A DNA stretch of 64,000 nt, from positions 65,149,972-65,213,971 of the forward strand of contig CM031857.1 of assembly GCA_018697195.1 (NCBI GenBank). Reading direction: 5' to 3'. Positions within the stretch are counted from its first letter, which is position 1; the number at the start of each line of letters is the position of its first letter. A program made the translations under genes and the position numbers. The notes under the pieces are model-generated. The model worked only from the letters and a program-made list of their open reading frames with translations. It had not been told where the DNA came from and searched no databases. Source of the DNA: Certhia americana. Its lineage: Eukaryota > Chordata > Aves > Passeriformes > Certhiidae. Below, in pieces: positions 38,561 through 50,600 of this stretch.

Positions 38561-38959
38561 ACCTTATTATTAAATCACTGAGAAAACAATGAATTCTCAT
38601 CAGATATATGTTTAAGGCTTGTGGAGTTTCTTCGACTGGACACTGATAAAACAAGGCTACGGCACAAAGTACCAAGTTCAGTTTGATATAACTACTTTGT
38701 ACCTTGAAAGTTTCTGCAGTCATGCTCCTTTTTCAGAGCACAAAATAAATGAAAACACCCACTACACAATCACGTATATACAAGCAGCACTGAAATCCAA
38801 CTCAGTCTTTGCAAACATATTGACTTTCTAGATCTAATATTTCTTTTTATCTACCTGCCTTAAACAGCTATTCTTTCTAACAGCAATTGCTAGGTAGAAA
38901 TAAAATATGCAGACGAAGTCCTAATACTTAGCCTTGGCACTTTTTGAAATCTAAGAGCA

Positions 38960-39480
38960 ATGTGAAATTTCACAAATGTCTATATATATTTCTGCAGCTT
39001 TTATAAAGCACGTTAATACCGAGCATGCTTAGCACAGCTGTTGTCACAGCACTTCTGACTTAATGGAAGTCCACTATAAATCTCCCTCGACCTCAAAAAA
39101 TATTTTCAGAAAAAGGGCAATATTTATTTTGCATTACACAGAATTCATCCTCTGTTCCTTCCTTTGGCTCGTCATTTATTCCAGCTTACACTGTGATCAA
39201 CATTGTACTAAAATAAAGTCAAGTACAACAGCCGCTCTCTGCCCATCAAAACTCACAGACGTCTGCCAAGCACTTGTAACAGCTGGTGTTACATTAATTA
39301 GTTTAAACTATTTATTTCATCCATCTCCAGAGCAGATTGAGCAAAAACATTAGAGATTATTCTAGCATCTGTAAGTGCCCTGCAAACATTAACCAACTAA
39401 AGTTAAAATATTAGTCATTAACTTACAGTATATGTAAGACTCTATACATTTATTGTAAATTTAAAAAACCTGCAGTTTAG
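38960..39480. promoter_or_regulatory. Candidate conserved intronic element
   Basis: About 500 bp of unique sequence carry at least six CpGs, the E-box CACAGCTGTTG, a second E-box ACAGCTGG and the homeodomain site ATTAATTAG. Open frames crossing it show no family resemblance. The element lies just left of two SINE remnants. Confidence 0.35.
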
Positions 39481-39635
39481 CATAGCTCTAGGAAGTTTTC
39501 TTACATTGCCTTTTAAAAAACTCTGAGTTTAAACTTTTATAAGACTTTGTGCCATAAAGTTTCTTTCAAAAAAAAAAATTATTACTAGAAAGCTATTATA
39601 ATTCCTGGCAGCATGGACCATTAAGCAATATATGA

Positions 39636-39697
39636 CAGGGACTGGGTGACTCAGTGGATTAGTCAGAGGTTTTATGTCCACTGTTGGAATCCAGCCC
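39636..39697 (+). repeat. tRNA-derived SINE head or tRNA-like remnant
   Basis: This contains an A-box-like TGACTCAGTGG at 39647-39657 and a B-box-like GTTGGAATCC at 39683-39692, followed by CAGCCC that can pair with the GGGACTGGG start. Box spacing (25 nt) is shorter than in a real tRNA (about 31-33), and no cloverleaf with proper acceptor and anticodon stems could be drawn. A decayed SINE head is more likely than a functional tRNA. Confidence 0.4.
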
Positions 39698-40138
39698 TAA
39701 ATACGGTGATCAAAACAGTGTTATCAAATGGTTGTAAAAATCTCAATTAAAATCACTCCTATAGCATCTACTAAGTTTTTAGTGGACAACATAATAGATC
39801 TTTGACTATTGACAGAGTTCTCGCAACTATCTGTTTTCTTTTAATAGGCTGAGAATGGATGTTGGCAAAAGAATGTTGATTATAAAAGGTCCTAATGCCA
39901 CATTCCCTACTGAAATAGCTCAGAAACAGGAGCCAATGCAAGGATGGCAGGAGCAGGCTCACAGCCACTGTCCGTGGGCTCACCTCCATCAAAAATAAAA
40001 AGCTTCCAACTTTGCTCAGTGAAATACTTAATGTGAGAACACTTATTTTTAATGCTTGGGGCTCAAAAAGGAAATCAAACTCCTGTGCAAATGCTTAAGG
40101 GGTAACTCTGTCCTCAAAGAATTCATCTGTATATAAGC

Positions 40139-40242
40139 ACAGAGGGAAGCAGAGGCACAGAGTTGAGAAGTGCTTTGCCCAAAGTCACACAACAGGTTAT
40201 TGGCAAAGCCTGAAAAACAATCTAAATCTCCTGACTCTCACC
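40139..40242 (-). repeat. MIR-type (CORE) SINE remnant
   Basis: The plus strand reads AGAGGCACAGAGTTGAGAAG, TGCTTTGCCCAAAGTCACAC, AACAGGTTATTGGCAAAGCC and ends CTCCTGACTCTCA. This is the reverse complement of the MIR body (GTGTGACCTTGGGCAAGTC-type core with the tRNA-derived head to the right). MIR-type SINEs are very old and survive in birds only as degraded copies, as here. No target-site duplication is discernible. Confidence 0.75.
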
Positions 40243-40830
40243 TCGTTCAGGTATATCGCTTCATGAGTTTTCCCAAACAACATCAAAATCCAGGAGCTCA
40301 CTTGCAGAACAAAAAAGCAGGTTTATGCATATACAAAGTTTATTAGAATCTGACTCTTATACATTAATATACTCAAGACTGATGAGATTTTTTTTTTCCA
40401 GATTTATAACATGAAAATGTATATTATAATAAAAATTTTCAAAATGTAGTTACTGGAAGTAGCATTAGATTTAATTAAATGCAGCTAAAAATAATATTCT
40501 ATTTTATCAGTTTGTAAAGCTGTATCTACCCTGAAAATATTTGCATTTGCAAACAAAATGAATTAACAGATTCAGTTTTGCTATCTGAACAGTAAAGCAA
40601 AAAAAGCATTGAAAAAGACATTTATGTGAAGAAACAACATGGATCCTTTGATATTCCGGCTCTTTAAAGCTCTGACTGGCTTGCTATGGCTTCTTATGAC
40701 CATGTAGAAATGACTGTAAGGGATGGAAACTGAAGTAAAAGCTATCATCTATATTCACTTTTCAGTCCTGTCCTTCCTCCACAAAACAAGGTTTTATTTT
40801 CTCTTTGCTTCATTCGTTACATCTCTTTTT

Positions 40831-40888
40831 CTCTGTGTGTGTGTGTGTAAGTGAATATATGTGCATGTATGTATGCATGCATGTACCT
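40831..40888. repeat. TG/TGTA simple repeat
   Basis: This is a GTGTGTGTGTGTG run followed by TGTATG/TGCATG units. The reverse complement encodes a short His/Thr-rich frame that is not a gene. Confidence 0.9.
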
Positions 40889-41999
40889 CTGTATACATTT
40901 GAGATACTTATTGTGATTTTTACCACCCACTGCACAGTGACTCCTCTTACTCCCCCAGCCAAAAAGGCAGGGCCATAGTTAATGTCAAACTTGCTCCAGA
41001 CCATGCAAGTGAAAGTGCCAAAGCATATATAAGAATGGCATCCTCAAACAATACTAATAGCTCTTTTTCATGCTCACTCTTTATTGGCCTCAACAGACAG
41101 CAAGATACAGACACCCTTTTCTATTCTTAGGTTCTTAGAATTTATAACATGCTACATCTGCCACATATCTGTTGGGTTACATGGGTTCTGCTATTCAATT
41201 ACTCATTTTTATTTTTATTTTTAGTTCAAGGACCATTGTTGAAATAACTTGTTGGACAGCTTGTTCTTAAAAGGCAAAACTCACAACAATCACAAAACTT
41301 CTGACCAGATGAATAAGTGTTCTGACTTAAATCCTCTCTTAGAAAAAAAATTACATTCCCCCCAGTTCTTCTCACTTCTAAAAAATAACCTAAAAATGTA
41401 TACTGAACCTCACCACAGACTAAGGAACACCTGATTGTTTAACAAATGCCCTACAAGTGATTTATTTTAAAAGCCTGTTTTAACTGGGGTTCTTAACTAA
41501 TGCTGACCACCAGGTTCTGTTTTCATTTACACCACAACTGAAGCATATACCAAGGCAGCAGGGGCGCTCACAGGGACCTCAACTCCCCCTTCAAATTTAA
41601 GGACTACATTTCATTAAAAACTCTATGTGTATAATAGATTTCTTGCATTCTCATTTTTTTAGTGATTATTGCACACTCAATTTTTATTTTCTAAATACAA
41701 CTCCAATACAACTCTATTCTACAGAAAAATGTTAACATGCTCCCAGCTCAATATTCTGCTTTACCTCTTGCAACAATCAGTTTAAATGTACAAAAGCTAC
41801 TGGCCAATTTAGATTTTTTTTTTCTTCCTCTATTTCTTTTTCATTGTAAAATTCCTCTTTATGCAATAGCAAAGTTAATTGCTAAACTTTGTTACAGAAC
41901 CCTTTGTTCTTACTGAAGTCACTTTGCTTGTGTCTCCTACTGTAAGGACACCAAATCCTAAAAGCTGGCAAGAATGCATATGTTTATTTCACCATTGCT

Positions 42000-42500
42000 C
42001 TGCAATTACTGAATGCCACTTAATTATAGCAACAGATGCTCGAGTGTAGGAACCAGAAAAATCAAACGCCTCATTTCCAGGTTATTTTTTTCCATTGCTT
42101 CTGCCAACAGCAGATGTGTGAGCCCCTTGTGCTCTGGCGTAAATACTTATCAAATCCTAACAGGTCACCTATGTCACAAACAACATTTCAGATGCAACTG
42201 TTTCACCTGATAATAGGCTCTGAAAATAAAACTGTGAGCTGTAAATACAATGTATTCGGAATGAAATGCCATAATGTGAAATTGCTTTTTCTCCAGCTAC
42301 AACAGAAGTCCTTGACAGTTTTTGGCAGTGATAAATCACCCTCCCATTAATTGTCTCCTCTCTCATTGTGAGGTGAGCTGCTAAAAGGGGCAGTCAACAA
42401 AAATGACTTAAAGGACAAATTTTGGCAAAAAGACAATGAAGAAATCTGTCATTGCTAAGCCTCCAGTAAACTGTCATAAAACAATCAAAATATATGTAGC
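42000..42500. promoter_or_regulatory. Candidate conserved intronic element
   Basis: This is unique sequence with several overlapping short open frames on both strands. Features include CTTAATTATAGC, GCAGATGTGTG (E-box), GGTCACCTATGTCAC (nuclear-receptor-like half sites) and CCCATTAATTGTC. Such motif-dense, repeat-free stretches are typical of developmental enhancers; this is inference. Confidence 0.35.
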
Positions 42501-43649
42501 TGAAGTGTTTATGTCTTTGTTAGAAAGGTTATAGGATGACAAGTTTATAGTTAAAACAGGAAGCTTAGAGGGACTAAACTTGCAGGCCCTTGAGTCACCA
42601 TATCTCCACGTGTTCTTTAAAATGGTATGCAAATCCTATTAGGGCTTCAGTTTACTCAGTGTTTGATAGTCTCAACGACCCTGTTTTCTGACTTTTCTAC
42701 CCCCTCACCCCAGACAACAGAAAGTCCCTGTGAAGGCATGGCACTGGCTATAGTAATTCTTGCACCCTGTCTGAAGATCCTACCTCTCAGTGATTTAAGC
42801 CTGAGAAAAAGACACTTAGCACCGCACAGACGCTGACCTTTCCTTGTAACCCCTCCAGCTCCTGGTGTGTTAATCTGAGCAAGACCCTCTCACTGAGTGG
42901 TTTCCACACACAGAGAAGCAGCTCTTGCTTCCTGCAGAACAGGCGACACTGCCAGCACCCACACACGGACCCAAGACTGAGGCGTGTGAAACGATGTCTG
43001 CTACCTTCTCCTCAAAAATGACACTCCCCATGACTCACGTCACCTAGCCTGGCTCCATCTGCAAGTAACCCTTCCCCACTGCAGTTCTTCTGCAGACAGA
43101 ACAAAACAGAACCTCTTGCATCAGGATTCTGCTCTGTAGGAGAAAGACTTCAAAATTTGGCAATAATTTAACTTTCCTTTTTTATTTAGGACTGCTGCTA
43201 TGTAATATGTAGGGAGATGGCTACCAGTCTTTCCTGCCCTCAAACTTCCTGCACCTCTATGGCCTTCAAACAGCAGATGGTATGTTTAAAGACCACAGGT
43301 TATCCCTTCATGTAGGAGGGGTAGGGGATGCTTGTCACATCCACACCCCCAGAAAGGGCAACATTTCTCCCTTTAGAAACAACATGGTGCTGTCAGTTTA
43401 TAATTAAGGTTGTTGGGTTTTTTTATTATTTCATTTGATGAGACTGGGAAGAGAAAGTATTCTGAGAACTAAAAAAAAAAAAAGAAGTAATTTCTGTTTA
43501 CCTGTCAGCAGATGGTTGGAAATTTACCATAAGCAAGGTTAGAAAATGATTTGTTACTAATATGCCTGTCAAGGGCAACGTCTGGAGTTTGGTTTTATAT
43601 TTATGTTTGTAAGAAAATTACAATATAAATATAAATGAGTTGCATCAGG

Positions 43650-43775
43650 TATTTAAACTGGACTGGACAGGGCACTAGAAAATATATGACGGGAACATTT
43701 CCCGCACCAGCAGGAAGATGAACTAGGTGACCTAGCATGTCTTTTCCACCACAGCCTCCTACCATTTCTGTATTA
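43650..43775 (+). repeat. Old CR1 LINE 3' fragment
   Basis: This contains GACTGGACAGGGCACTAGAA, GAAGATGAACTAGGTGACCT and TGTCTTTTCCACC in the order seen near the 3' end of older CR1 subfamilies, where the family reads as an amino-acid-free 3' tail with a GAACTAGATGACCT-type core. The terminal octamer is decayed. Boundaries are approximate. Confidence 0.65.
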
Positions 43776-44810
43776 ACCGAGGATGATTGATACCAAATAT
43801 CCCTTTATGCTACTACCCCTTTTCATTTTCCTGCATATTTGTATGCTTTCTGGGGGAGTTGATATTTTAGAGAACAGCTATGGGGAAATACTGAAGGGGA
43901 CTCTTCATCCTGATGGCTGAGAACTGAGGAAGGTCACACAATAGCTTGTGTAGCCATAGCAGCTTTGTTGTCATGGCATGAGAATCCTTCGCCAGTTCTA
44001 CTTTTACAAAGGAGCAGTCATCTAACATTGTGAGGTGTTTAATGTAAAGCCTGCTTTTTTGACATGGTTATCACAAGCTATTTTCTGTCCAGACATTTAC
44101 ACAGACCTTGTGATATCCGTGATTTATCCCCAACCTGTGTTCTTCAATTGTGCTTAAACATGGTTATAGTTGTAGTAAATCATATGTTGAAACACACAAC
44201 TAGAAGGAAGGAACCATATAGTTATCACTAGCATTGGAACATTAAACAATAATACTCCACTGAGCACCAGCACCATCAACAAGTTTCTATCAGCCTGGTC
44301 CTGCAGTCCTAACACAAGCATTTCCCCTTTCCCCTCATCTCTGTCTTCCATTTGGAACTCTTTCAACAGTCACTTAAGGACCACATTATAGGGTCTCTTC
44401 AGTCTGAGAATTATAACCAGCTTGAATTTAAAAAAAAACCAAACCAAATCAACCAACCAAATAAAAGCCCAAGTCTCAACATACACTTTGGAAGAATACT
44501 CTGAATTTTGCCAGGGACTTACACAACTTGTCTTTCAAACTGAAAAAGCATAGTGACAAAGACTATATGAACATTATATTAAAAACTGAGAATAAACCAA
44601 AAACAGGTGGAAGGCATCTCAGGAAACAAGGACTGTCTTCTGAAAGAAAATGTACACTAATCAGGAGAAAATTGAGAAATTTCAGAGATTCCTAGGTATG
44701 CTCTAATCATGCGTGACTCAAATTTTGATAAATGTACTCTGTGTACATAAAACATCTCTTGAATGACAGAAAAGCAGAAGAAATAAAGTGATTGAAGTTT
44801 TTTGTTTTCC

Positions 44811-44828
44811 TTTTTTTTTTTTTTTTTT
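44811..44828. repeat. Poly-T run (18)
   Basis: This is an uninterrupted T run. It lies about 120 bp left of a conserved-looking block that begins near 44950. Confidence 0.97.
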
Positions 44829-44949
44829 GGTGATGAGCCAGTTTGAGAGCTTACTGTGAGCATATGGAGATAGCATATTTGCAAGTCCATCTCTGGAGGA
44901 TTGCAAAAGGCCCTTAGCTTGTGAAAAACAGCAATGTTATTTTTTTTAA

Positions 44950-45475
44950 CGTTCCCTATATTTAGAGATTAAATCGCTCACTGCACAAACCCATTTGGAA
45001 CAGGCGAGAAGGTGAAAAGGATAATCAGTACAGTCACTGGTCCGTGTTTCCTAAACGCTTTTGAAAACATTACTGTGTGCAGGCATAAAATTAGCGGCAG
45101 GACCTTAAAAAGGCTGGCATTTAGCATGACTTTTTGGAAAGTGACACCCTCATTTTTTTCTTGTAGGATATCATTAAATTTCAATCGCCCTATGGCAGTG
45201 CCTTTCCATTAATAACCAATTCACTGTGTCACTTTGGCTCTCCTTTGAAATAATGAGCCTTTGCTTCGCTTTAATAAATTTAAACATATTCTCAAGGCCA
45301 GGGAAGATAGGAAACCGCAGATGGGCTGAGAAAAACACGATTCATAAATCCTTAACTGCCTGAGATCGTTGAGAGCAAAACAAAGTAACACTCGTAAAAT
45401 ATTAAACAATCCCAGCTGTATGAGTGAAGCTTCATTAACAAAAATGGACTATTTACTGCCTTCAACAGAGCCTGT
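44950..45475. promoter_or_regulatory. Candidate conserved intronic element (strongest of the set)
   Basis: I count twelve CpGs in about 525 bp, much higher than in flanking intron. AT-rich homeodomain-like sites include GGATAATCAG, TCATTAAATTTC, CCATTAATAACC and TTCATTAACA. No repeat is present. Retained CpGs outside a CpG island suggest purifying selection. Several short open frames run in both directions without protein resemblance. Confidence 0.4.
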
Positions 45476-46929
45476 GGGTGGAAAGATTCAGAGAAATCTT
45501 CTTTAGAAAAACACTGTCATCCTCATTTTGATTCTTTAAGCAACTGATGGTATGGTAGATGCTTATTTTGCATGGCCATATGCAGAAACATTTTAGCAGA
45601 AAATTAATGATACTCTGATTACATTAAATACCACAAATCATGCTTCATCATATAGTGAGTAGTGAGAGAAAACAGAGAAATTTAGCAGATATTTTATCCT
45701 TGAAGAATTCATATGCCAATAGAAGTAAAACATGACAAACTTTATTTAAATCATAAGGGACTTCTCTAGCACTCTAAAGTACACATTCATACACAGCAGT
45801 ATGAATGGCAGCAGAGAAATCAAGCAATGCCATTGCTTCTGCTGGGAAGGTTTGGCAATTTCTTCTGTGACATTATTCTTCTTGCTTTAACCTTTATTAA
45901 CAAGCAGCTGATTTTGTTTATATACCTATCTGGTACAAAAGTAGAAAAGCCTTTTTGTCAGGCTTTCATGTCTGCCATTTATTTAAATTCGATCAGAGTT
46001 CTGCTCAGGTAAGGAAGGCAGGCTCTGACTTTGATTTTAAGTACACAAAGCTACACACTTAGATTCATGAAGCTGATTTTGTGCTGCCCAAATAACATAC
46101 ACAAACTCTCACTGAATTAACCGAAGAAGTTGTGAAGACAGCTCTTGTCTCTCGGGTCTGGCTCTCACTCCATCAGTTCTTTGCTCTAGGTCCATTTCAG
46201 CCCTGCCACCTCCCCTTCCTCACCAGCTTTGAGGCACTGGGGACCCTCTTTCCAGAAGCCCGAGCCACAACTTCTACATGTACCCTGAAGAATAGCAGCC
46301 TATAATGTTCCGAAATCCCCTTTCAAGCTTTGTTGAAACTGAAATTATAGCTAACAAAGTTTACTTATTAATACAAATTTGGAAGATCAGGAAAACAGCC
46401 ATAAGGATAGCACAGAACTTTTGAAGTGTCTACAGCAAGAATAACCTTTCATGGTATCACGGAGGGTTTTTTTTTAAGCCAAGAATTGCATACAAGTTTA
46501 AAGAAGAATAGAGATCAGTGTCAGTTTACTAAATGCTAAGAACCTGGAAGCTCTATCTCTAAAGACAAGCTGACAATTGAGTGGACAGAATGTCAATACT
46601 TCAAACATTTCAAGGGTAAAAATATTGCTTTTTACAATCTGTGTCATATTTAATGCAAGCAAAGAATTTAGATTTTTGTTTCTTTTTGCTGGCTGTCAGC
46701 TTTTTTTCCTTTTATCCCAGAGAAGAGCATAATTAAGCGTATTTAACACAAATACCCTTAATACAAATGCACAAATGGTGCATTTTTTTCCCCCAAGGAA
46801 CAATAGTTTCATCCTAAACGCAAACATGAACATAATAATTTTTATATTTGAGTTTATAAATACTTTTAAAAAAACAAACCTCCAACATTCAGTTTACTTA
46901 TTACAAGATGTTTCTCCTATCTGTGAGAA

Positions 46930-47480
46930 CCATTATCCTCTCTTAACACTCGAGGGGGCATTTTGACCCCTGCAGAGGCATTTCTCTTTCCTGTTTGAAA
47001 GCCTAGGAATGCCCTTTAGCCCTCATGGCTCCCACTACCTTCGGTGGAAACCCTCAGTACTGCTCAGGAGTTATCACCCTATAATCATTAGAGCAGTCAT
47101 TTCTGTGCTTAGTAGACCTTCACCGTAGCTGATTTGTATAATCAGGGTTAATCTATTCTGATTGCAAACATCCATATTGTAAAGTTTGAATGAATTCACA
47201 CCGATGCTCGCTCGGTGCAGAATGCCATCAAGATTTCCACAGAAACAGGCTATGAGATTTTTGTTTGGTTTGAGGGGTGACTTGATCCAGCATAAGTAAA
47301 GCTGCTGCCTCTTCCTTCCTTTGAATTTGGAAGAACTTAACTTGTTGTATCTTCTGTAAGAAGGAATGGGGTACAAAAAGCAGTGGCAAAGCACTGAAGC
47401 TTTAGCAGCAGTGGTGAGCCAGCAGCTCTAATGCCGAGGTTACCTGTCTGCATGAGAGCAGCAATTAGGCTTTCTACAGC
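46930..47480. promoter_or_regulatory. Candidate conserved intronic element
   Basis: At least seven CpGs occur, including the inverted ACCGATGCTCGCTCGGT at 47200-47216. A CTCF-like ACTCGAGGGGGCAT lies near 46948-46961. There is no repeat homology. The 106- and 89-codon open frames on the minus strand overlap in different frames and lack family features. Confidence 0.33.
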
Positions 47481-48472
47481 AACAACCTCAGAAAACAAAA
47501 CTGCATTTGCCCCAAAGATTTTAAGTGTAGGTAGTAGAAGGGTTTTAGGTGATATGTTGTCTAATCCAGTCCAGCAGAGAAAGCATTTGTTCTTTTCTCT
47601 ACACACTGGGATTTGCTACTACTAGGTTTTGGCTTTCTTCAGAAAATAAATTTTAAAATATAATCCTACTGGAGCAATTAAGAATAATGAAAACACCCCA
47701 AATTTCACAGTCACTTGCAAATTAAAGAGTACATTTAAGACAGTCAGAAATTATTTTTCTTTCATTTAATGAAACAAGTAAAATTTTCCTTTAAGCATAT
47801 ATGAAAAAATTAAATCTATGAACATCATTTTATATATATAATGTCCCATTCCCACTGCAGGGTTTTTTTGCTATTGTAGAATTACTACAGACTGATATGC
47901 TTCCCAATTTACAGTCTTGCAAACTAATATACAGAATGGCAGGTAATGTTTCCACACATTTTTCCTGCTGATGTGCTAGTAGTGCAGATGCCTTTTTCCA
48001 AAGGATACTTTGGTGTCGGTCCTATCCACGTAAGTTTCCCCTTTCAAGAGTGTCTATCAGAATAACTTACTGGGGTATTTCTGATGTAGATACCCATCTA
48101 CTCATTACTAAAATGAACTCACTAACTTAACTCTCAAAAACAACCAAAGAGCCAAAGGTTAATGACTTTTGGCCACTATCAGTTTGCTGTAGGTTTGGAC
48201 TGGCCACCTAGAAGTGAAAAAAACCTCACCAAAAACAAGTCCTCTATGCTCCATTACCAGTGCTTTGAACCATCCAGTCACATGGATTTTGATGTTTTGA
48301 GAGGGTGAAAAGAATGCAGATTGGCATGAGAATACCACATTAATTCAGCAGTTAAATGGTTCTTTGAGAAGATTCACTGACAGAAAAAAGCAAAGCTGTC
48401 TTTCTGAGCCCTCATCCTCTTTGGGCCTATACACATTTTCTGTGAAAAGTTGATTCTTTTCCTTCTTCCCCC

Positions 48473-48496
48473 TTTTTTTTTTTTTTTTTTTTTTTT
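48473..48496. repeat. Poly-T run (24)
   Basis: This is an uninterrupted T run following a CCTTCTTCCCCC pyrimidine tract. Confidence 0.97.
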
Positions 48497-48534
48497 CAAA
48501 CAGCCTTTTATCATCTAACATGTGAAACAATTGT

Positions 48535-48735
48535 AATGTGAGGCATGTGAGCAGAGAGCCTTTGCCACTGGGCCCTCATAAATCTTGCCAGTTCCCAGTG
48601 AACAACACCAAATATTTGCAGCTGAGGAACATTTGGTCTGGCTTAAATTAACATATCTCAGCAGTCAGAAGTCATTAAGCTTTGCCAGTGATTTGAAACC
48701 ATTTTTCCATTTCAAAAGCGACACTGGCTGCTACT
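48535..48735. promoter_or_regulatory. Candidate conserved intronic element
   Basis: This is a unique stretch immediately right of the poly-T run, with TTAAATTAACA, GTCATTAAGC and TTTGCAGCTGAGG motifs. It resembles vertebrate conserved noncoding sequence in texture only. Confidence 0.25.
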
Positions 48736-48999
48736 TATTTTTCTGGATGAAGAAGGTGGTAAGGAACAAAAGCAATGAAATGAAAATGGGAGATACTAAT
48801 GAAAAAAAAATGATAAAAGGGCTTTGAACTGCCTTTGGTAGATTTGTTATTAAGACTCCTTTTAAATAGCAGAGCACTTACATATAAGATCAAATAATAA
48901 TTCAAGATGATACACATTAATTTCAGTGGCAAATTATGTGATTTAAAGGCTGTGAAAATGTATACTTATTTTCTTCCTTAATCCCTTGTGAATATAGGC

Positions 49000-49370
49000 A
49001 CTATCAATTTTAAAAGCTGATGAAAGCTTTAAATGAAAAACAATAATCCAACCTTTTTCAATTAAAGGCTAGAAGTGGATTAAGTACTGGAGAAAAGAAA
49101 TGTGCTGTTGTGCTTTTCAAAGATCACTTCTGATACGGTCTGTTCAGATGCAGAGGGCAGGAAAAAGACCTCAGATCTGAAAATACCATCGTCCAAAAAA
49201 ATTACAAGCGGACAGAAAAATTATTGATTTTAATGCAGGTAAAATGGGAGTTTAGATATTTCAGACTTGTTATTTCTCTATTATTTACATGACACATAAC
49301 TCCTGTTCAGTTGGTAAATAAGTCATCATCTAAAAGATGATTCATGAGAGCCACCCAAGGCCTGACTTGT
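49000..49370. promoter_or_regulatory. Candidate conserved intronic element
   Basis: This is repeat-free sequence with TTCAATTAAAGG, GTGGATTAAG, TTATTGATTTTAATG and a short inverted repeat ATCATCT-AAA-AGATGAT at 49325-49341. Function is inferred from texture. Confidence 0.25.
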
Positions 49371-50357
49371 CAGAAAAAAATCCAAAACACTTCCTTACAT
49401 TTATGCTTACTAGTCTAAAATTATACAACTCTGTCAGAAATCATGTCAAAAATGTTTCATTACAAACTCTGAAAGCTGTTTGCCAATTTATAACAAGATA
49501 AATATTGCAGGAGATTGTGATATATACACTGATTTTGATATGTACACTGATTGCAATGCAGTTATGATTACTGACTTATATGTGAACCAGCTAAACTGGT
49601 ACTTATTCAAATTAATGGTAATTATAATTTTTCAGCCTCCAATTAGTTTTATTGATAAAGTTTTAATAGACTTGAATGCTTAAGACCCATGTTACTTTGA
49701 GAAGATATTGACTTACACTCAAAAGTGTTGAAGTTTATGAAGCACCACTAAAGATAACCTTCCATTTGAGAGCTTTCTGAGATTTTCCAACTTTTTAAAC
49801 TCTCTGCAGCTTTAGGAAAATCAGTGCTGTGTAAAAAATAGATATTCTATTAACCAAGCTTAAAAAAAGAAGGGTTCTAAAAAGAAGATATTTATTGCTA
49901 ACTAGGTATGAAAGGATACCAGGATAGCTCTGTAACCAACTAATTTTCTAGGTGGGCTTTTCTTTAGGGGATTTTATTTTAAAAATAATAAGTAATGGTA
50001 ATAAAAAAAGTATTCTACAAAATGCTTTTGAAAGTAGAAATAGTCTGCATTATCAATGCTATGTAAAAGGAATTTTATGATTCCTGTACTTGAACAGAGA
50101 GCAAACCATGGCATATGAGTACCCAAATATGAGAAATAAGACCAGAGTATTTGAGAAATGAAAATATGAAAATATTAGAGTCAACGTAGTCTCAGATAAG
50201 TGGTTGTATTTCTCCCACAAGAGCACAATAAAATGAAGCAAGTATGTAATTTATTCACTGCTTCTCTTCAGGTCATGTTATAGCTGAAAAACAGCAGAGG
50301 AAAATCTTTATCATGTTTTCTTCCATTAATTACTGATAACATTTCCTTACCATTTTA

Positions 50358-50600
50358 CAGGATCACAGGGCAGTTGAGGCTGGAAGGAACCTCTGAAGAC
50401 CACCTTGCCTAGACCAAATCATAACTGTCCAGGTGACTTTTAAGTAGTTCCTTGGAGTCTCCAAAGCCTCTCCTCAACACCCTCACAGTTAAAAAACTCT
50501 TCTTGTATATTTTGATGTAATTTCCTGTATTTCAGTTTATGTCCATGTCCTCCTGTCCTTTCACTGTTCTTCTTCCTGAGCCATTCCACTATCCTCTGTC
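50358..50600 (-). repeat. Diverged CR1 LINE fragment
   Basis: On the plus strand this reads GATCACAGGGCAGTTGAGGC, TGGAAGGAACCTCTGAAGAC, then CACCCTCACAGTTAAAAAAC with TCTTCTTGTAT and CATGTCCTCCTGTCC. These are recognisable CR1 3'-region segments in reverse orientation. It is older than the copy at 61961. The far boundary near 50600 is approximate. The 60-codon minus-strand open frame here belongs to the repeat. Confidence 0.82.

Noticed and set aside
39636..39697. Functional tRNA gene
   Set aside because: A and B boxes are present but box spacing is short and no full cloverleaf forms; treated as a SINE remnant.
42700..43110. Possible upstream DACH1 exon in a GC-richer pocket
   Set aside because: No frame matches the Ser/Pro-rich or Met-rich DACH1 middle region, and no suitable splice pair was found.
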